Source of the DNA: Streptomyces tendae
Lineage (GTDB): Bacteria; Actinomycetota; Actinomycetes; Streptomycetales; Streptomycetaceae
Reading direction: 5' to 3'
DNA: 64,000 bases
Assembly: GCF_008632955.1 (NCBI RefSeq)
Contig: NZ_CP043959.1
Coordinates: forward strand, 5,828,001 to 5,892,000
Shown: piece by piece, positions 27,151 to 34,478 of the stretch
Position numbering within the stretch: the first letter of the stretch is position 1
Layout: each line of letters starts with the position of its first letter
Notes under the pieces: model-generated
Databases searched by the model: none
Told to the model about the DNA's origin: nothing
The model's input: the letters and a program-made list of their open reading frames with translations, nothing else
Program-made: the position numbers and the translations under genes

Positions 27151-28119
27151 ATGCGCACTGCCGTCATCGCCGCCCAGGCCCCACCCCGCGCGGAGGGATC
27201 CCGGCCCGTCCCCCGAGCGCCAGAGCCGGCGGAGGAGCGCGACCTCGTCTTCGGCGGGTTCCGGTACACCTGCCGGATCGTCCGTCAGAGCGCGCCCGTG
27301 ACCGCGCCGCTGCTGCTCCTGGGCGGGTCCTCACAGAACCGGTACTCCTGGCAGGGTCACGAGAGGTGGCTCGCGCCCCTGTGCACGCTCGTCACCGTGG
27401 ACCTCCCCGGCTACGGCAGCTCGGACTTCCTGCCGGCCGGGTACGGCATCGACTTCCTCGCCGACGCGGTCCGGCACATGCTCGTGGAGCTGGACATGCC
27501 GCAGGTGAACCTCTTCGGCGGCTGCTTCGGCGAGGTCGTCGGACTGCGCTTCGCCCAGCGCCACCCCGGGCAGGTCCGGCGCATCCTCTTCGGAGGCGCG
27601 GCGAACCGCCTTCCCGAGCTGTACGAGGAGGCCGTGCCGCGGCTGCGGCGGACGCTGGAGCGGGGGGCGATCGAGGAGGCCGCCGACGGGCTGGTGCGGC
27701 TGTTCATGTCGAACCCGGAGGCGGGGAAGGTCCGCCGGCACGCGGCCGTGGCGCGGCTGCTCCAGCAGCAGTTCGTGAACCAGACGCCGGACGACATCAG
27801 GAAGGCCGTCGAGCACAACACCCGCCTGGTGACACACGGGTGCTACGAGCCGCTTCCGGTGCCGCGTGTGCCGACGCTGGTGTTCACCGGGGAGTTCGAC
27901 ACCCTGTGCACCCCGGAGATGGGGCGGGAACTCGCCGCGACGATGCCGGGGGCGCTGTTCACCACCGTCAAGGAGGCGGACCACCTCGTCACGGTGGAGC
28001 GCCGGGAGGAGTCCGCGGACCTGATCGCCCGCTTCTGCACCGACCGCCCGATCGACGACCTGCCGTACTGCGGCCCGCTGGAGTCGCCGTCCGCCGCTTC
28101 CGCCGCCGCGCTGACCTGA
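27151..28119 (+). CDS. Alpha/beta hydrolase with cysteine at the nucleophile elbow
   Basis: A 322-residue alpha/beta hydrolase. The oxyanion region is LLLLGGSSQNRYSW near residue 50, the strand-4 motif is VDLPGYGSSDF, the nucleophile elbow is FGGCFGE near residue 125, the acid is in TGEFDTLC and the histidine in EADHLVTV. The usual Gly-x-Ser-x-Gly serine is a cysteine (TGC codon). Cysteine nucleophiles are known in dienelactone hydrolases, so catalysis is possible but the reaction is unknown. ATG 27151 follows CCGGAGTCGCTC; in-frame upstream starts (TTG 27070, ATG 27088) would add an unusual hydrophobic leader. Monocistronic. Confidence 0.75.
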   Translation: MRTAVIAAQAPPRAEGSRPVPRAPEPAEERDLVFGGFRYTCRIVRQSAPVTAPLLLLGGSSQNRYSWQGHERWLAPLCTLVTVDLPGYGSSDFLPAGYGIDFLADAVRHMLVELDMPQVNLFGGCFGEVVGLRFAQRHPGQVRRILFGGAANRLPELYEEAVPRLRRTLERGAIEEAADGLVRLFMSNPEAGKVRRHAAVARLLQQQFVNQTPDDIRKAVEHNTRLVTHGCYEPLPVPRVPTLVFTGEFDTLCTPEMGRELAATMPGALFTTVKEADHLVTVERREESADLIARFCTDRPIDDLPYCGPLESPSAASAAALT

Positions 28120-28124
28120 CGACA

Positions 28125-28175
28125 CCACGAGGAAGGGCCGGGATCCGAAGTTCGGATCCCGGCCCTTCCTCGTGG
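28125..28175. terminator. Bidirectional terminator, 25-bp perfect stem
   Basis: Arms 28125-28149 and 28151-28175 are exact complements around one central base. The element sits between the convergent hydrolase and cassette gene A, serving both. Confidence 0.85.
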
Positions 28176-28188
28176 CCGTGTAAAGGCT

Positions 28189-28467
28189 TCAGGACTTCTC
28201 GCCGGGAACGGTCAGGCTGGAGACACAGGACATCGAGCCGTTCGCCCCGGTGCAGTTCTGCGTCGTCCTGTTGACGATGCGGAGGTTGCCGTACTGGTCG
28301 TTGGTGACCCGGTACTCCTCCTGCGTGCAGCGCACGTTGCCCTTGCCGTCGTCGGCGCACATGGCGGTGTTCTCGACGCTCACGGCCTGCACGGCGCCGG
28401 CGCCGATCAGGGCGAAGCTTCCGAGAATTCCGGCGGCCACGGCCACAATCTTCTTCACGGTGATCAT
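28189..28467 (-). CDS. Small secreted four-cysteine peptide (cassette gene A)
   Basis: A 92-residue pre-protein. The signal peptide is residues 1 to about 28 (lysines, then IVAVAAGILGSFALIGAGAVQA). The mature 64 residues carry four cysteines at 37, 47, 72 and 81, enough for two disulfides, with the motif C-x2-DGKG-x-V-x-C-x-Q. The paralogue at 29030-29311 keeps C37 and C47 exactly and similar spacing for the other two. ATG 28467 is preceded by CTAAGGGTAA. I know no characterised relative. It lies at the end of the duplicated cassette and converges on the hydrolase gene. Confidence 0.75.
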   Translation of the reverse strand: MITVKKIVAVAAGILGSFALIGAGAVQAVSVENTAMCADDGKGNVRCTQEEYRVTNDQYGNLRIVNRTTQNCTGANGSMSCVSSLTVPGEKS

Positions 28468-28488
28468 TTACCCTTAGTCCTCATGGTC

Positions 28489-28509
28489 GGCCCCGCGGAA
28501 AGCGGGGCC
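28489..28509 (-). terminator. GC-rich hairpin between cassette genes B and A
   Basis: GGCCCCGC (28489-28496), loop GGAAA, GCGGGGCC (28502-28509). It is the second hairpin after gene B; it could terminate B or shape the leader of A. Confidence 0.5.
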
Positions 28510-28548
28510 CTTCATCACGTCGGAGACGTTCACCGCCTCCGAACAGGA

Positions 28549-28588
28549 CAGGTCTGGGGCGGACGCGTGGGTCCGGCACCCAGACCTG
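28549..28588 (-). terminator. Hairpin downstream of cassette gene B
   Basis: Perfect 10-bp arms CAGGTCTGGG (28549-28558) and CCCAGACCTG (28579-28588), 20 bp past the gene B stop. No T-run. Confidence 0.5.
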
Positions 28589-28607
28589 CCCGGTCACCAG
28601 GTGGTAC

Positions 28608-28880
28608 TCAGTCCTCGGCGCCCAGCGCGAGCCCGTTGGTGCAGGACACCGACTCGGTCTGCTTGTCCTCGACGCTGTTGAAGCCGAGGATCGACAGCGC
28701 CAGGTTCACGTCGGAGATGTTGATGAGACCCTGGGTGGTGTTCGACTGCGAGCAGGCGTTGGTCTGCTTGTTGTTGAGTTCAGCGCTCGGCTCGTCGCCG
28801 GCGTGGCTGACGCCCGCGCCAAGGAAGCTGACGCTGCCGAGCATGGCCATCACGACGGCGGCCTTCTGGTACTTGCGCAT
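28608..28880 (-). CDS. Small secreted peptide (cassette gene B)
   Basis: A 90-residue pre-protein with start ATG 28880 behind GGAGAGGTA. The signal peptide MRKYQKAAVVMAMLGSVSFL... ends near residue 27 (SHA). The mature peptide has two cysteines (43 and 80) that frame a hydrophobic middle (GLINISDVNLALSILG). It ends TNGLALGAED. The paralogue at 29451-29723 has an identical signal region, while mature parts differ. The 'DVN(L/V)' segment faintly recalls rodlins, which also are small secreted amyloid-forming proteins, but length and cysteine pattern differ; I do not assign it. Confidence 0.78.
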   Translation of the reverse strand: MRKYQKAAVVMAMLGSVSFLGAGVSHAGDEPSAELNNKQTNACSQSNTTQGLINISDVNLALSILGFNSVEDKQTESVSCTNGLALGAED

Positions 28881-28919
28881 TACCTCTCCATTTCTCGTGC
28901 TGACTCGGTTCACGAATGA

Positions 28920-28945
28920 ACCGGTCGCTTACAGTCGCCAACATT
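28920..28945 (-). promoter_or_regulatory. Conserved block upstream of cassette gene B
   Basis: It matches 29762-29787 (upstream of B') at 21 of 26 positions. On the minus strand it reads as a TAATGT-like -10 just before GGCGACTGT and then ACCGGT. Same distance to both starts (about 40 bp). Confidence 0.5.
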
Positions 28946-28971
28946 AGGCAACTTTTTGTGCCAATCAGCGA

Positions 28972-28988
28972 GAGAAACGCCGTTTCTC
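28972..28988. promoter_or_regulatory. 17-bp perfect palindrome
   Basis: GAGAAACG-C-CGTTTCTC lies between cassette genes A' and B, about 92 bp upstream of the B start and 42 bp past the A' stop. Operator for B, or terminator hairpin of A'. The second B copy has no equivalent at the same place. Confidence 0.45.
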
Positions 28989-29029
28989 GCAATTCCCTGA
29001 GAAAGGGCACGTGCGGCGCAATGACATAT

Positions 29030-29311
29030 TTATCGGATCGGCTTAGTAACGGCCGACGTCTCGCAAGAAATCTCGCCGGCCCCCGCGGAACAGGCGGGCT
29101 TCGATCCCTTGACGGTGTGATGGACCGTGCCGTCGCGGTCGATGGTCAGCCGCTCCTCGCTCATCTGCACGCAGCTGACTCCGCCCCGCCCGTCGGACAC
29201 GCAGCCGTTCGGGTCCTCGGCACCCGAGGCCGGACCGGCGACGGCGCCGAGCAGCGCCAGGCCTCCGAGCACACCCGCGAGCACGGACGCGGCATTCCTC
29301 GACTTGCTCAT
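29030..29311 (-). CDS. Small secreted four-cysteine peptide (cassette gene A')
   Basis: A 93-residue pre-protein starting at ATG 29311 behind AGAAGGAAC. The signal peptide runs to about residue 30 (LAGVLGGLALLGAVAGPASG). Cysteines at 37, 47, 74 and 83 match the order and spacing of gene A, with the shared motif C-x2-DGRG-x-V-x-C-x-Q. The mature peptide is rich in charged and polar residues (SEERLTIDRDG). The divergence from A is much larger than between B and B', so the copies are old or under different selection. Function unknown. Confidence 0.75.
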   Translation of the reverse strand: MSKSRNAASVLAGVLGGLALLGAVAGPASGAEDPNGCVSDGRGGVSCVQMSEERLTIDRDGTVHHTVKGSKPACSAGAGEISCETSAVTKPIR

Positions 29312-29392
29312 GTTCCTTCTCCCCACAGTCGCCCGGCCCCGGACCGACGCCCGGTGTGCCGAGAAGTGAAAACGGTCGTGAAGCGGGACAGG

Positions 29393-29426
29393 CCCGAGGC
29401 CCGGACGCGTACGTCCGGGCCTCGGG
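29393..29426 (-). terminator. Terminator of cassette gene B'
   Basis: A perfect 15-bp stem (29393-29407 / 29412-29426) with loop CGTA, 25 bp past the B' stop. Confidence 0.75.
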
Positions 29427-29450
29427 ACCTGCTCGATCATCGAGAGATGA

Positions 29451-29723
29451 TCACTTGCCACCCAGCGCGAGGCCGTTGGCGCAGCTGACGCCGACGTTGG
29501 TCTCGTCGTCGATGGCGTTGCCGGCCAGGAGGGCGGCGATCGGCACGTTGACGTCAGCGACGTTGATCAGCCCCTGGACCGTGTTCGACTGCGTGCAGGC
29601 GTTGCCCTGCTTGTTGTTCAGCTCGAACTCCGGGCCCTCGCCCGCGAAGCTGGCGCCGGCGCCAAGGAAGCTGACGCTGCCGAGCATGGCCATCACGACG
29701 GCGGCCTTCTGGTACTTGCGCAT
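29451..29723 (-). CDS. Small secreted peptide (cassette gene B')
   Basis: A 90-residue pre-protein starting at ATG 29723 behind GGAGAAGTA. The first 23 residues equal those of gene B and the DNA is identical over 68 bp, including synonymous sites. The mature part keeps ELNNKQ, NAC-Q-SNT-QGLIN, DVN and NGLALG but differs between (PIAALLAGNAIDD). Cysteines are at 43 and 81. A TGTCAA-N17-TACGTT promoter can be read upstream on the minus strand. It is the first gene of the duplicated cassette and diverges from the short chaplin. Confidence 0.78.
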   Translation of the reverse strand: MRKYQKAAVVMAMLGSVSFLGAGASFAGEGPEFELNNKQGNACTQSNTVQGLINVADVNVPIAALLAGNAIDDETNVGVSCANGLALGGK

Positions 29724-30049
29724 TACTTCTCCGTTTCTCACATGGACACAGTCCGCGACGGACCGGTCACTGACAGTCGCTAACGTAAGCGACCTCCGCG
29801 CCTTTTGACAGCCGAAACGCCCGAATGCGTACATTTATTGTGAAGATGCAGGTCAGAGCCGTGTCGTCGATGCATCAGACGGCGGTACAGGGGTGACACC
29901 GGAGCGGAGCGGATCGCCCTTCCCCTCGCAACACGGACCAAAGAGTGATCCCGGACAATCAACCGTTACCCGGACCGGTGTCGTCGCGTTGAGCGGGGAG
30001 TGCGGCCGTTCTTCATGTGCCGCGTTACCAGACCAGTAAGGAGAACGTG
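29724..30049. other. 326-bp divergent promoter region, cassette B' / chaplin
   Basis: Non-coding. It includes the conserved B' upstream block (29762-29787), an A+T-richer stretch near 29800-29845, and, before the chaplin, a possible GTTACC element near 29973. No gene seen. Confidence 0.5.
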
Positions 30050-30289
30050 ATGTCTCGCATCGCGAAGGCGGCCACCCTGGCTCTCGGCACGGGCGCCGTT
30101 GTGTTCAGCGGCGCCGGAATGGCCTCGGCTCACTCCGGCGCCGAGGGTGCGGCCGTCCACTCGCCCGGCGTCGTTTCGGGCAATGTCATTCAGGCTCCGA
30201 TCCACATTCCCGTCAACGTGTGCGGGAACACCGTGAACATCGTCGGTGCCCTGAACCCCGCTTTCGGCAACTACTGCGTGAACAAGTAG
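30050..30289 (+). CDS. Short chaplin
   Basis: A 79-residue pre-protein starting at ATG 30050 behind AAGGAGAACGTG. The signal peptide ends at ASA (about residue 27). The mature peptide is one chaplin domain: SPGVVSGNVIQAPIHIPVN, then the two conserved cysteines in VNVCGNTVN and FGNYCVNK. Short chaplins (ChpD-H group) are secreted amyloid-forming surfactants that coat aerial hyphae and lower water surface tension; they attach through long chaplins. Which S. coelicolor chaplin is the orthologue cannot be fixed here. Chaplins are usually under the sigma factor BldN. Confidence 0.92.
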   Translation: MSRIAKAATLALGTGAVVFSGAGMASAHSGAEGAAVHSPGVVSGNVIQAPIHIPVNVCGNTVNIVGALNPAFGNYCVNK

Positions 30290-30332
30290 CAGTAGCGGCA
30301 CAGCGGTCTACGGACGTCCTTCGTAGCACCCC

Positions 30333-30366
30333 AGGAGCCCCGGAGGCCTCTTGCCCCGGGGCTCCT
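30333..30366 (+). terminator. Terminator of the short chaplin
   Basis: Arms AGGAGCCCCGG (30333-30343) and CCGGGGCTCCT (30356-30366), 43 bp past the stop, followed by T/C-rich sequence. Confidence 0.7.
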
Positions 30367-30407
30367 TCGCGCGCGCTCGCCGACGCCGGCGTACGGGACG
30401 TGAACAG

Positions 30408-30441
30408 CATCAGGCCCCCGGTGTTCACCGGGGGCCTGATG
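30408..30441. terminator. Bidirectional 16-bp hairpin between convergent genes
   Basis: Perfect arms 30408-30423 and 30426-30441 around TT. It serves the leftward peptide gene at 30458 and backs up the chaplin terminator. Confidence 0.7.
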
Positions 30442-30457
30442 TCGCTGGGCGCAGAGG

Positions 30458-30727
30458 TCAGGCGTGCAGTCCCACGTCGCCGCGCACCGGCTTGGCCTCG
30501 TTGACCACGGCCGCCGCCTCCTTCGTGGTGCCGAGCAGCGAGCTCTGGTCGGTGTCGACGAGCGAGTCCGACTCGTGCAGCGGCATCAGCTCGAAGGGAA
30601 CCGCGGTGCGCAGGCCCGTGTCGAGGCCGGTGGACGCCAGGTCGGTGGAGTCCGCGTACGCGGGCGCTGCGACCCCGGCGGCGATCAGGGACCCGGCAAG
30701 GACGGCGGCAGCCTTCAGGGACTTCAT
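30458..30727 (-). CDS. Small secreted protein of unknown function
   Basis: An 89-residue pre-protein, ATG 30727 behind GAAAGGAAC. The signal peptide MKSLKAAAVLAGSLIAAG ends near residue 26 (AYA). The mature 63 residues are acidic to neutral, lack cysteine, and contain TSLDT-like polar stretches and ESDSLVDTDQSS. No family is recognised. It forms part of the group of exported small proteins around the chaplin. A TCGTATTTCGTATG motif lies about 105 bp upstream and also upstream of the hydrolase gene at 43069. Confidence 0.7.
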   Translation of the reverse strand: MKSLKAAAVLAGSLIAAGVAAPAYADSTDLASTGLDTGLRTAVPFELMPLHESDSLVDTDQSSLLGTTKEAAAVVNEAKPVRGDVGLHA

Positions 30728-30887
30728 CGTGTTCCTTTCTTCGGCGACGCAAGTCGCCGGAGTGGTTCTGTCGCCGTGCTCAACGATCCCCGGCCGGAGC
30801 GGAAACCAGGAAATCGAAGATTGCCGAGTCCTCATACGAAATACGAATTCTATGAACTGACGGCGAGACTGACGCCGCGTCGCGTTC

Positions 30888-31781
30888 TCAGGAATTCGGC
30901 ATCAGGAGCGACGTGAGCGCGGGCAGCACCCCGGGCGCCGCGGCGGACTGCGCGGGGTCGGCCGGCTCGGCGGGATCGGCCGGGTCCGCCGGGTCCGCGG
31001 GGTCGGCCGGGGCGGGCAGCGTCGTGACCGTCTGCGGGTCGGTCCCCGTGAGCGCGTCGAGGAGTTCGTCGACCCGGGCGAGGAGCTCGTCGGTGGACGC
31101 CAGGGCGGTGTCGGCCGCCGCGTCCGCCGCCGTCTCGGCCGCGGAGGCCGCCTCCGCCGTCTCCGTCGTGCTCGTGGACTCCGTGCTGTCCGTACCGTCC
31201 GTGCCGACCGTGATCTCCGTCGTGCCGGTCGACGTGTTCTCGGTCGTCGTGGTCGTCGTGCTGGGCGCGGTCTGCTCGGACTTGGGGAGCAGCAGGTCCA
31301 GGAGGCTGTCGAGGGCCTCCCGTACGGCGCCCAGTCCGCTGCTCGCGGTGCCGTCGTCCTCCTCGGCCGTGGGCAGCAGCACGCCCGTGACCGGTGCCAC
31401 CAGGCCCGGCAGCAGCGGCGTGGTGGGGGCGGCGGCGGGCGTGGAGGAGTTGGTGGTCCCGGTCGTGGTGACGGTCACCGGGTCGTCGGCCGCCGCGCGG
31501 GTCACCGCTGTGCGCGCCGCGTCGGCCAGTTCGCGGGCCCGGGACGGGGGGAGCTGACCGTCGGGGGACGCGAGGACCGCCTTGATCAGATCGGCGACCG
31601 GGGCGAGGTCGCCCGGGGCCGCCTCGGGGTGCGAGACCCGCGCGAGGAGCACGGCGGACGACACCGCCGGGTCCTGTCCGGGGTGCGAGTCGGCCGCGAA
31701 GGCGGCCGGGCCGGTGGTGGTGGCCAGGAGGGCGGCGCACAGGGCGCCGAGTGCGATGCGCCGGGCCGGCAGAGCGCGCAT
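30888..31781 (-). CDS. Secreted low-complexity protein (Thr-rich and Ala-Asp-Pro repeats)
   Basis: A 297-residue protein, ATG 31781 behind AAAGGAATCTTC. The signal peptide ends near residue 29 (AFA). The body has Ala/Asp-rich helices, a Thr/Ser/Glu-rich stretch near residues 165-205 and a run of (A-D-P) repeats near 255-275. It ends LTSLLMPNS with no sorting motif. The coding DNA of the ADP run is a GGGTCSGCS-type microsatellite (about 30959-31010), so its length may vary between strains. Cell-wall or extracellular structural role is only a guess. Confidence 0.65.
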   Translation of the reverse strand: MRALPARRIALGALCAALLATTTGPAAFAADSHPGQDPAVSSAVLLARVSHPEAAPGDLAPVADLIKAVLASPDGQLPPSRARELADAARTAVTRAAADDPVTVTTTGTTNSSTPAAAPTTPLLPGLVAPVTGVLLPTAEEDDGTASSGLGAVREALDSLLDLLLPKSEQTAPSTTTTTTENTSTGTTEITVGTDGTDSTESTSTTETAEAASAAETAADAAADTALASTDELLARVDELLDALTGTDPQTVTTLPAPADPADPADPADPAEPADPAQSAAAPGVLPALTSLLMPNS

Positions 31782-32103
31782 GAAGATTCCTTTCGCGGGG
31801 CTTCGGATCTTGGACCCACCGTCGAAGCGCCCGCGACGCCCCGCAACCGGGCGTACGCCTTTCGGTTCGGGCCGCCGTCACCCTCCTGCGCGTTCCGGCA
31901 GCTGAGCCGGTGTGCGAAGCCGCAGGTCAGGCAAGCCAGGTTTCACGATTCCAACACACTTGCCACCCTTTGACGAATTTCACCGTGTTTGTCCGTTTGA
32001 TGACTAGAGTTGCGGTGCTCCGACGCACCTTCATGGGCGGACGCATCGCACTCGTCCCCGCTGCCTGCCGCCGCCACCCTTTTCCGAAAGGCTCCGAACG
32101 GTC
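31782..32103. other. 322-bp divergent region between two secreted-protein genes
   Basis: It has no protein-like frame. A relatively A+T-rich part (31940-32015) near TTTGACGAATTTC and ACTAGAGT probably holds the promoter for 32104; the leftward promoter lies in the G+C-rich half. Confidence 0.4.
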
Positions 32104-33189
32104 ATGCGCCAAACCCTGGGTCAGCTGCTTCGCCATGCGACGGTGGGCGCCCTCGCCCTCGCCGCGCTGTGGGTGCCCTGCGGCTCCACCGCCGCCGCGC
32201 CCGCCGCGCCGGCTCCGGAGGCGGAGGGGCTCCCCTTCGGCGAGCGGTACCGGGCGCTCCAGCACGGAAACATCGTGCGCGCGGCCAACTCCTCCCACAC
32301 CTGCCGCTCCTCGGCGTCCTCGTGCCGCACGGTGCAGGGCGGCGGACAGGGGGTGAACGGCGACTTCGACATGCACTACATCGACGTCGACGACGACCCC
32401 CACACGTACAACTCCTCCCGTGGGGAGGTCCGGCTGCCGGCCGGCTCCCGGGTGACGTACGCGCGGCTGTACTGGGGCGGCAACCTGCTCGTCGGTGAGC
32501 AGAAGCCCGCCGAGGACAACGAGCGGGTGCTGGTCGCCGAACCCGGCGGCAGCTACAAGGAACTGCTCGCGGACACGACGGTCGGCCACCGCGTGGCGTC
32601 CGGCGCCGACGCCTTCCAGGCCTCCGCGGACGTGACGCGACTGGTGCGGGACAGCGGGTCCGGCCTCTACACGGTCGCGCAGATCAACGTGGCGGGCGGC
32701 CGGTCGGCGGCCGGCGCCTGGGGCGGCTGGACGCTGGTGGTGGCGTACGAGAACCCGGCGGAGCCACTGCGGCACCTGTCCGTCTGGGACGGCTTCGCCC
32801 CGCTGGGCGGCGACTCCGGCGCCCACTTCCCGCTGCGCGGGCTGCCGTTCGCGGCCGGCGCCGGCGGCCGGGTGGGCATGGTGGCCTACAACGGCGACCG
32901 CGGCACCGCCGGCGACTCCCTGGTCCTGACCGCGGGCGACACGGTCACCTCGCTCGGCGACGGCGCCAACCCGGCCGACGACGTGCTGAACTCCACCATC
33001 TCCAGCCCCGCGAACGCGCCTTCCGCGCGGGTACCCGCGTACGCCAACACGCTCGGCTACGACTCCGACGTGTTCGACCTCGGCGGGCGACTGACGCCCG
33101 CCGGTGACCAGGCGGCCTTCCGCCTCACCTCGCAGCGGGACGCCGCGTGGGCGGGCGTCCTCTTCGCCGCCGTCGACGCCCGTCCGTGA
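32104..33189 (+). CDS. Secreted DUF3344-like protein
   Basis: A 361-residue exported protein. The signal peptide is about residues 1-31. The mature part is beta-rich with LYWGGNLLV, GGWTLVVAYENP and SVWDGFAPLG near the middle, which I associate with the DUF3344 group of actinobacterial secreted proteins of unknown role. Two cysteines (HTCRSS, SSCRTV) near residue 68-78 likely form a disulfide. ATG 32104 is behind CCGAAAGG. It is directly upstream of the polysaccharide cluster on the same strand; the next gene can start within 0-45 bp. Confidence 0.7.
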   Translation: MRQTLGQLLRHATVGALALAALWVPCGSTAAAPAAPAPEAEGLPFGERYRALQHGNIVRAANSSHTCRSSASSCRTVQGGGQGVNGDFDMHYIDVDDDPHTYNSSRGEVRLPAGSRVTYARLYWGGNLLVGEQKPAEDNERVLVAEPGGSYKELLADTTVGHRVASGADAFQASADVTRLVRDSGSGLYTVAQINVAGGRSAAGAWGGWTLVVAYENPAEPLRHLSVWDGFAPLGGDSGAHFPLRGLPFAAGAGGRVGMVAYNGDRGTAGDSLVLTAGDTVTSLGDGANPADDVLNSTISSPANAPSARVPAYANTLGYDSDVFDLGGRLTPAGDQAAFRLTSQRDAAWAGVLFAAVDARP

Positions 33190-33233
33190 ACGCGCCGTCC
33201 TGCGTCCCCGACACCAGTGTGAGTGAGGAAGCC

Positions 33234-34478
33234 GTGCCCACGGACCTGACACCCCCCGGCCGACGGCCCCGGGTCCTGCACCTCACCCAGCCCGTGGACG
33301 GAGGCGTCGCACGGGTGGTGACCGACCTGGTGCGGGCGCAGCTGGCCGACGGCATGGACGTCGCCGCCGTCTGCCCCGACAGCCCGCTCACCACCCACCT
33401 CCACTCGCTCGGCGCGCACGTACGGCACTGGCGCGCGACCCGGTCGCCGGGCCCCTCGCTGGCCGGCGAGGTACGGCAACTGGCTCGGCTGATCGACGAG
33501 ATGCGCCCCGACCTGGTGCACGCGCACAGCGCGAAGGCCGGGCTCGCCGGGCGTCTCGCCGTGCGCGGGCGCATCCCCACGGTGTTCCAGCCGCACGCCT
33601 GGTCGTTCGAGGCGGTGGGCGGGAGCACGGCCGCGCTCGCCCTGCGCTGGGAGCGGTGGGCGGCGCGCTGGGCCTCCCGGGTGATCTGCGTCAGCGAGGC
33701 GGAGCGGGCCACGGGGCTGCGGGCCGGGATCACCGGCCGGTGGGCCGTGGTGCCCAACGGAATCGACCCCGAGCGTTTCCGCCCGGCCGCCGCCGCCCCG
33801 GTGCGCGCCGGGCTCGCCCCGCTGGCCGGTCTGGACGCGGACGCCCCGCTCGCCGTGTGCGTCGGGCGGCTGTGCCGGCAGAAGGGACAGGACGTCCTGC
33901 TGCGGGCCTGGGAGGCCGTACGGCGGCAGGTGCCCGGGGCTCGGCTGGTGCTGGTCGGCGACGGGCCGGACCACGACCGGCTGCGCGCCGACGCCCCGGA
34001 CTCGGTGCTGTTCACCGGAGCCGTCGCGGACGCGTCGCCCTGGTACCAGGCCGCCGACCTCGTCGTCCTGCCGTCCCGCTGGGAGGGCATGGCGCTGGCC
34101 CCGCTGGAGGCGATGGCCTGCGGCCGGCCCGTGGTGGTCACGGACGTCGACGGGGCCCGCGAGAGCCTGCCGCCGTCCCTCGCGGCCCGGTGCCTGGTGC
34201 CGCCGGAGGACCCCGGGGCACTCGCCCGGACCGTCGGCGCGCTGCTGCTCGATCCGCCGCTGCGCGCCTCCCTCGGCGACCGGGCCCGCCGCCATGTGCT
34301 GTCCCTCCACGACGTGCGGCAGACCGCGAGGGCGGTCGCCGACGTCTACCGCGATCTGCTCGGCACCCGGCCGGCCGTGACCCAGGCGCGCCCGCTCCTG
34401 ACGGCCGGGGACGCCGGGGCCGACCGGACGACACAGCGCGTCGAGCACTCAGAGCACAGGGAGTCCATCCACTCGTGA
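33234..34478 (+). CDS. GT4-like glycosyltransferase
   Basis: A 414-residue GT-B glycosyltransferase. N-terminal domain: VLHLTQPVDGGVARVV and LVHAHSAKAGLAGR. C-terminal donor site: VVPNGIDPERF, CVGRLCRQKGQDVLL, LVGDGPDHDRL and the E-x7-E region SRWEGMALAPLEAMA. It would transfer a nucleotide-sugar residue to a lipid-linked glycan on the cytoplasmic side. GTG 33234 has GAGGAA just upstream; GTG 33219 and GTG 33186 (overlapping the previous stop) are alternatives. The 3' end overlaps the next start (GTGA). Confidence 0.85.
   Translation: MPTDLTPPGRRPRVLHLTQPVDGGVARVVTDLVRAQLADGMDVAAVCPDSPLTTHLHSLGAHVRHWRATRSPGPSLAGEVRQLARLIDEMRPDLVHAHSAKAGLAGRLAVRGRIPTVFQPHAWSFEAVGGSTAALALRWERWAARWASRVICVSEAERATGLRAGITGRWAVVPNGIDPERFRPAAAAPVRAGLAPLAGLDADAPLAVCVGRLCRQKGQDVLLRAWEAVRRQVPGARLVLVGDGPDHDRLRADAPDSVLFTGAVADASPWYQAADLVVLPSRWEGMALAPLEAMACGRPVVVTDVDGARESLPPSLAARCLVPPEDPGALARTVGALLLDPPLRASLGDRARRHVLSLHDVRQTARAVADVYRDLLGTRPAVTQARPLLTAGDAGADRTTQRVEHSEHRESIHS

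Larger units (their letters stand above)
28189..29723 (-). repeat. Tandem duplication (843-bp period) of a two-gene peptide cassette
   Basis: In transcription order the genes are B'(29723-29451), A'(29311-29030), B(28880-28608), A(28467-28189). B' and B starts are 843 bp apart, A' and A starts 844 bp. B and B' share a 68-bp identical stretch (28816-28883 = 29659-29726) and a similar promoter block. A and A' keep the cysteine pattern but little sequence. Confidence 0.8.

Noticed and set aside
30959..31010. Short tandem repeat as a CRISPR-like array
   Set aside because: No spacers; it is the in-frame Ala-Asp-Pro coding microsatellite.
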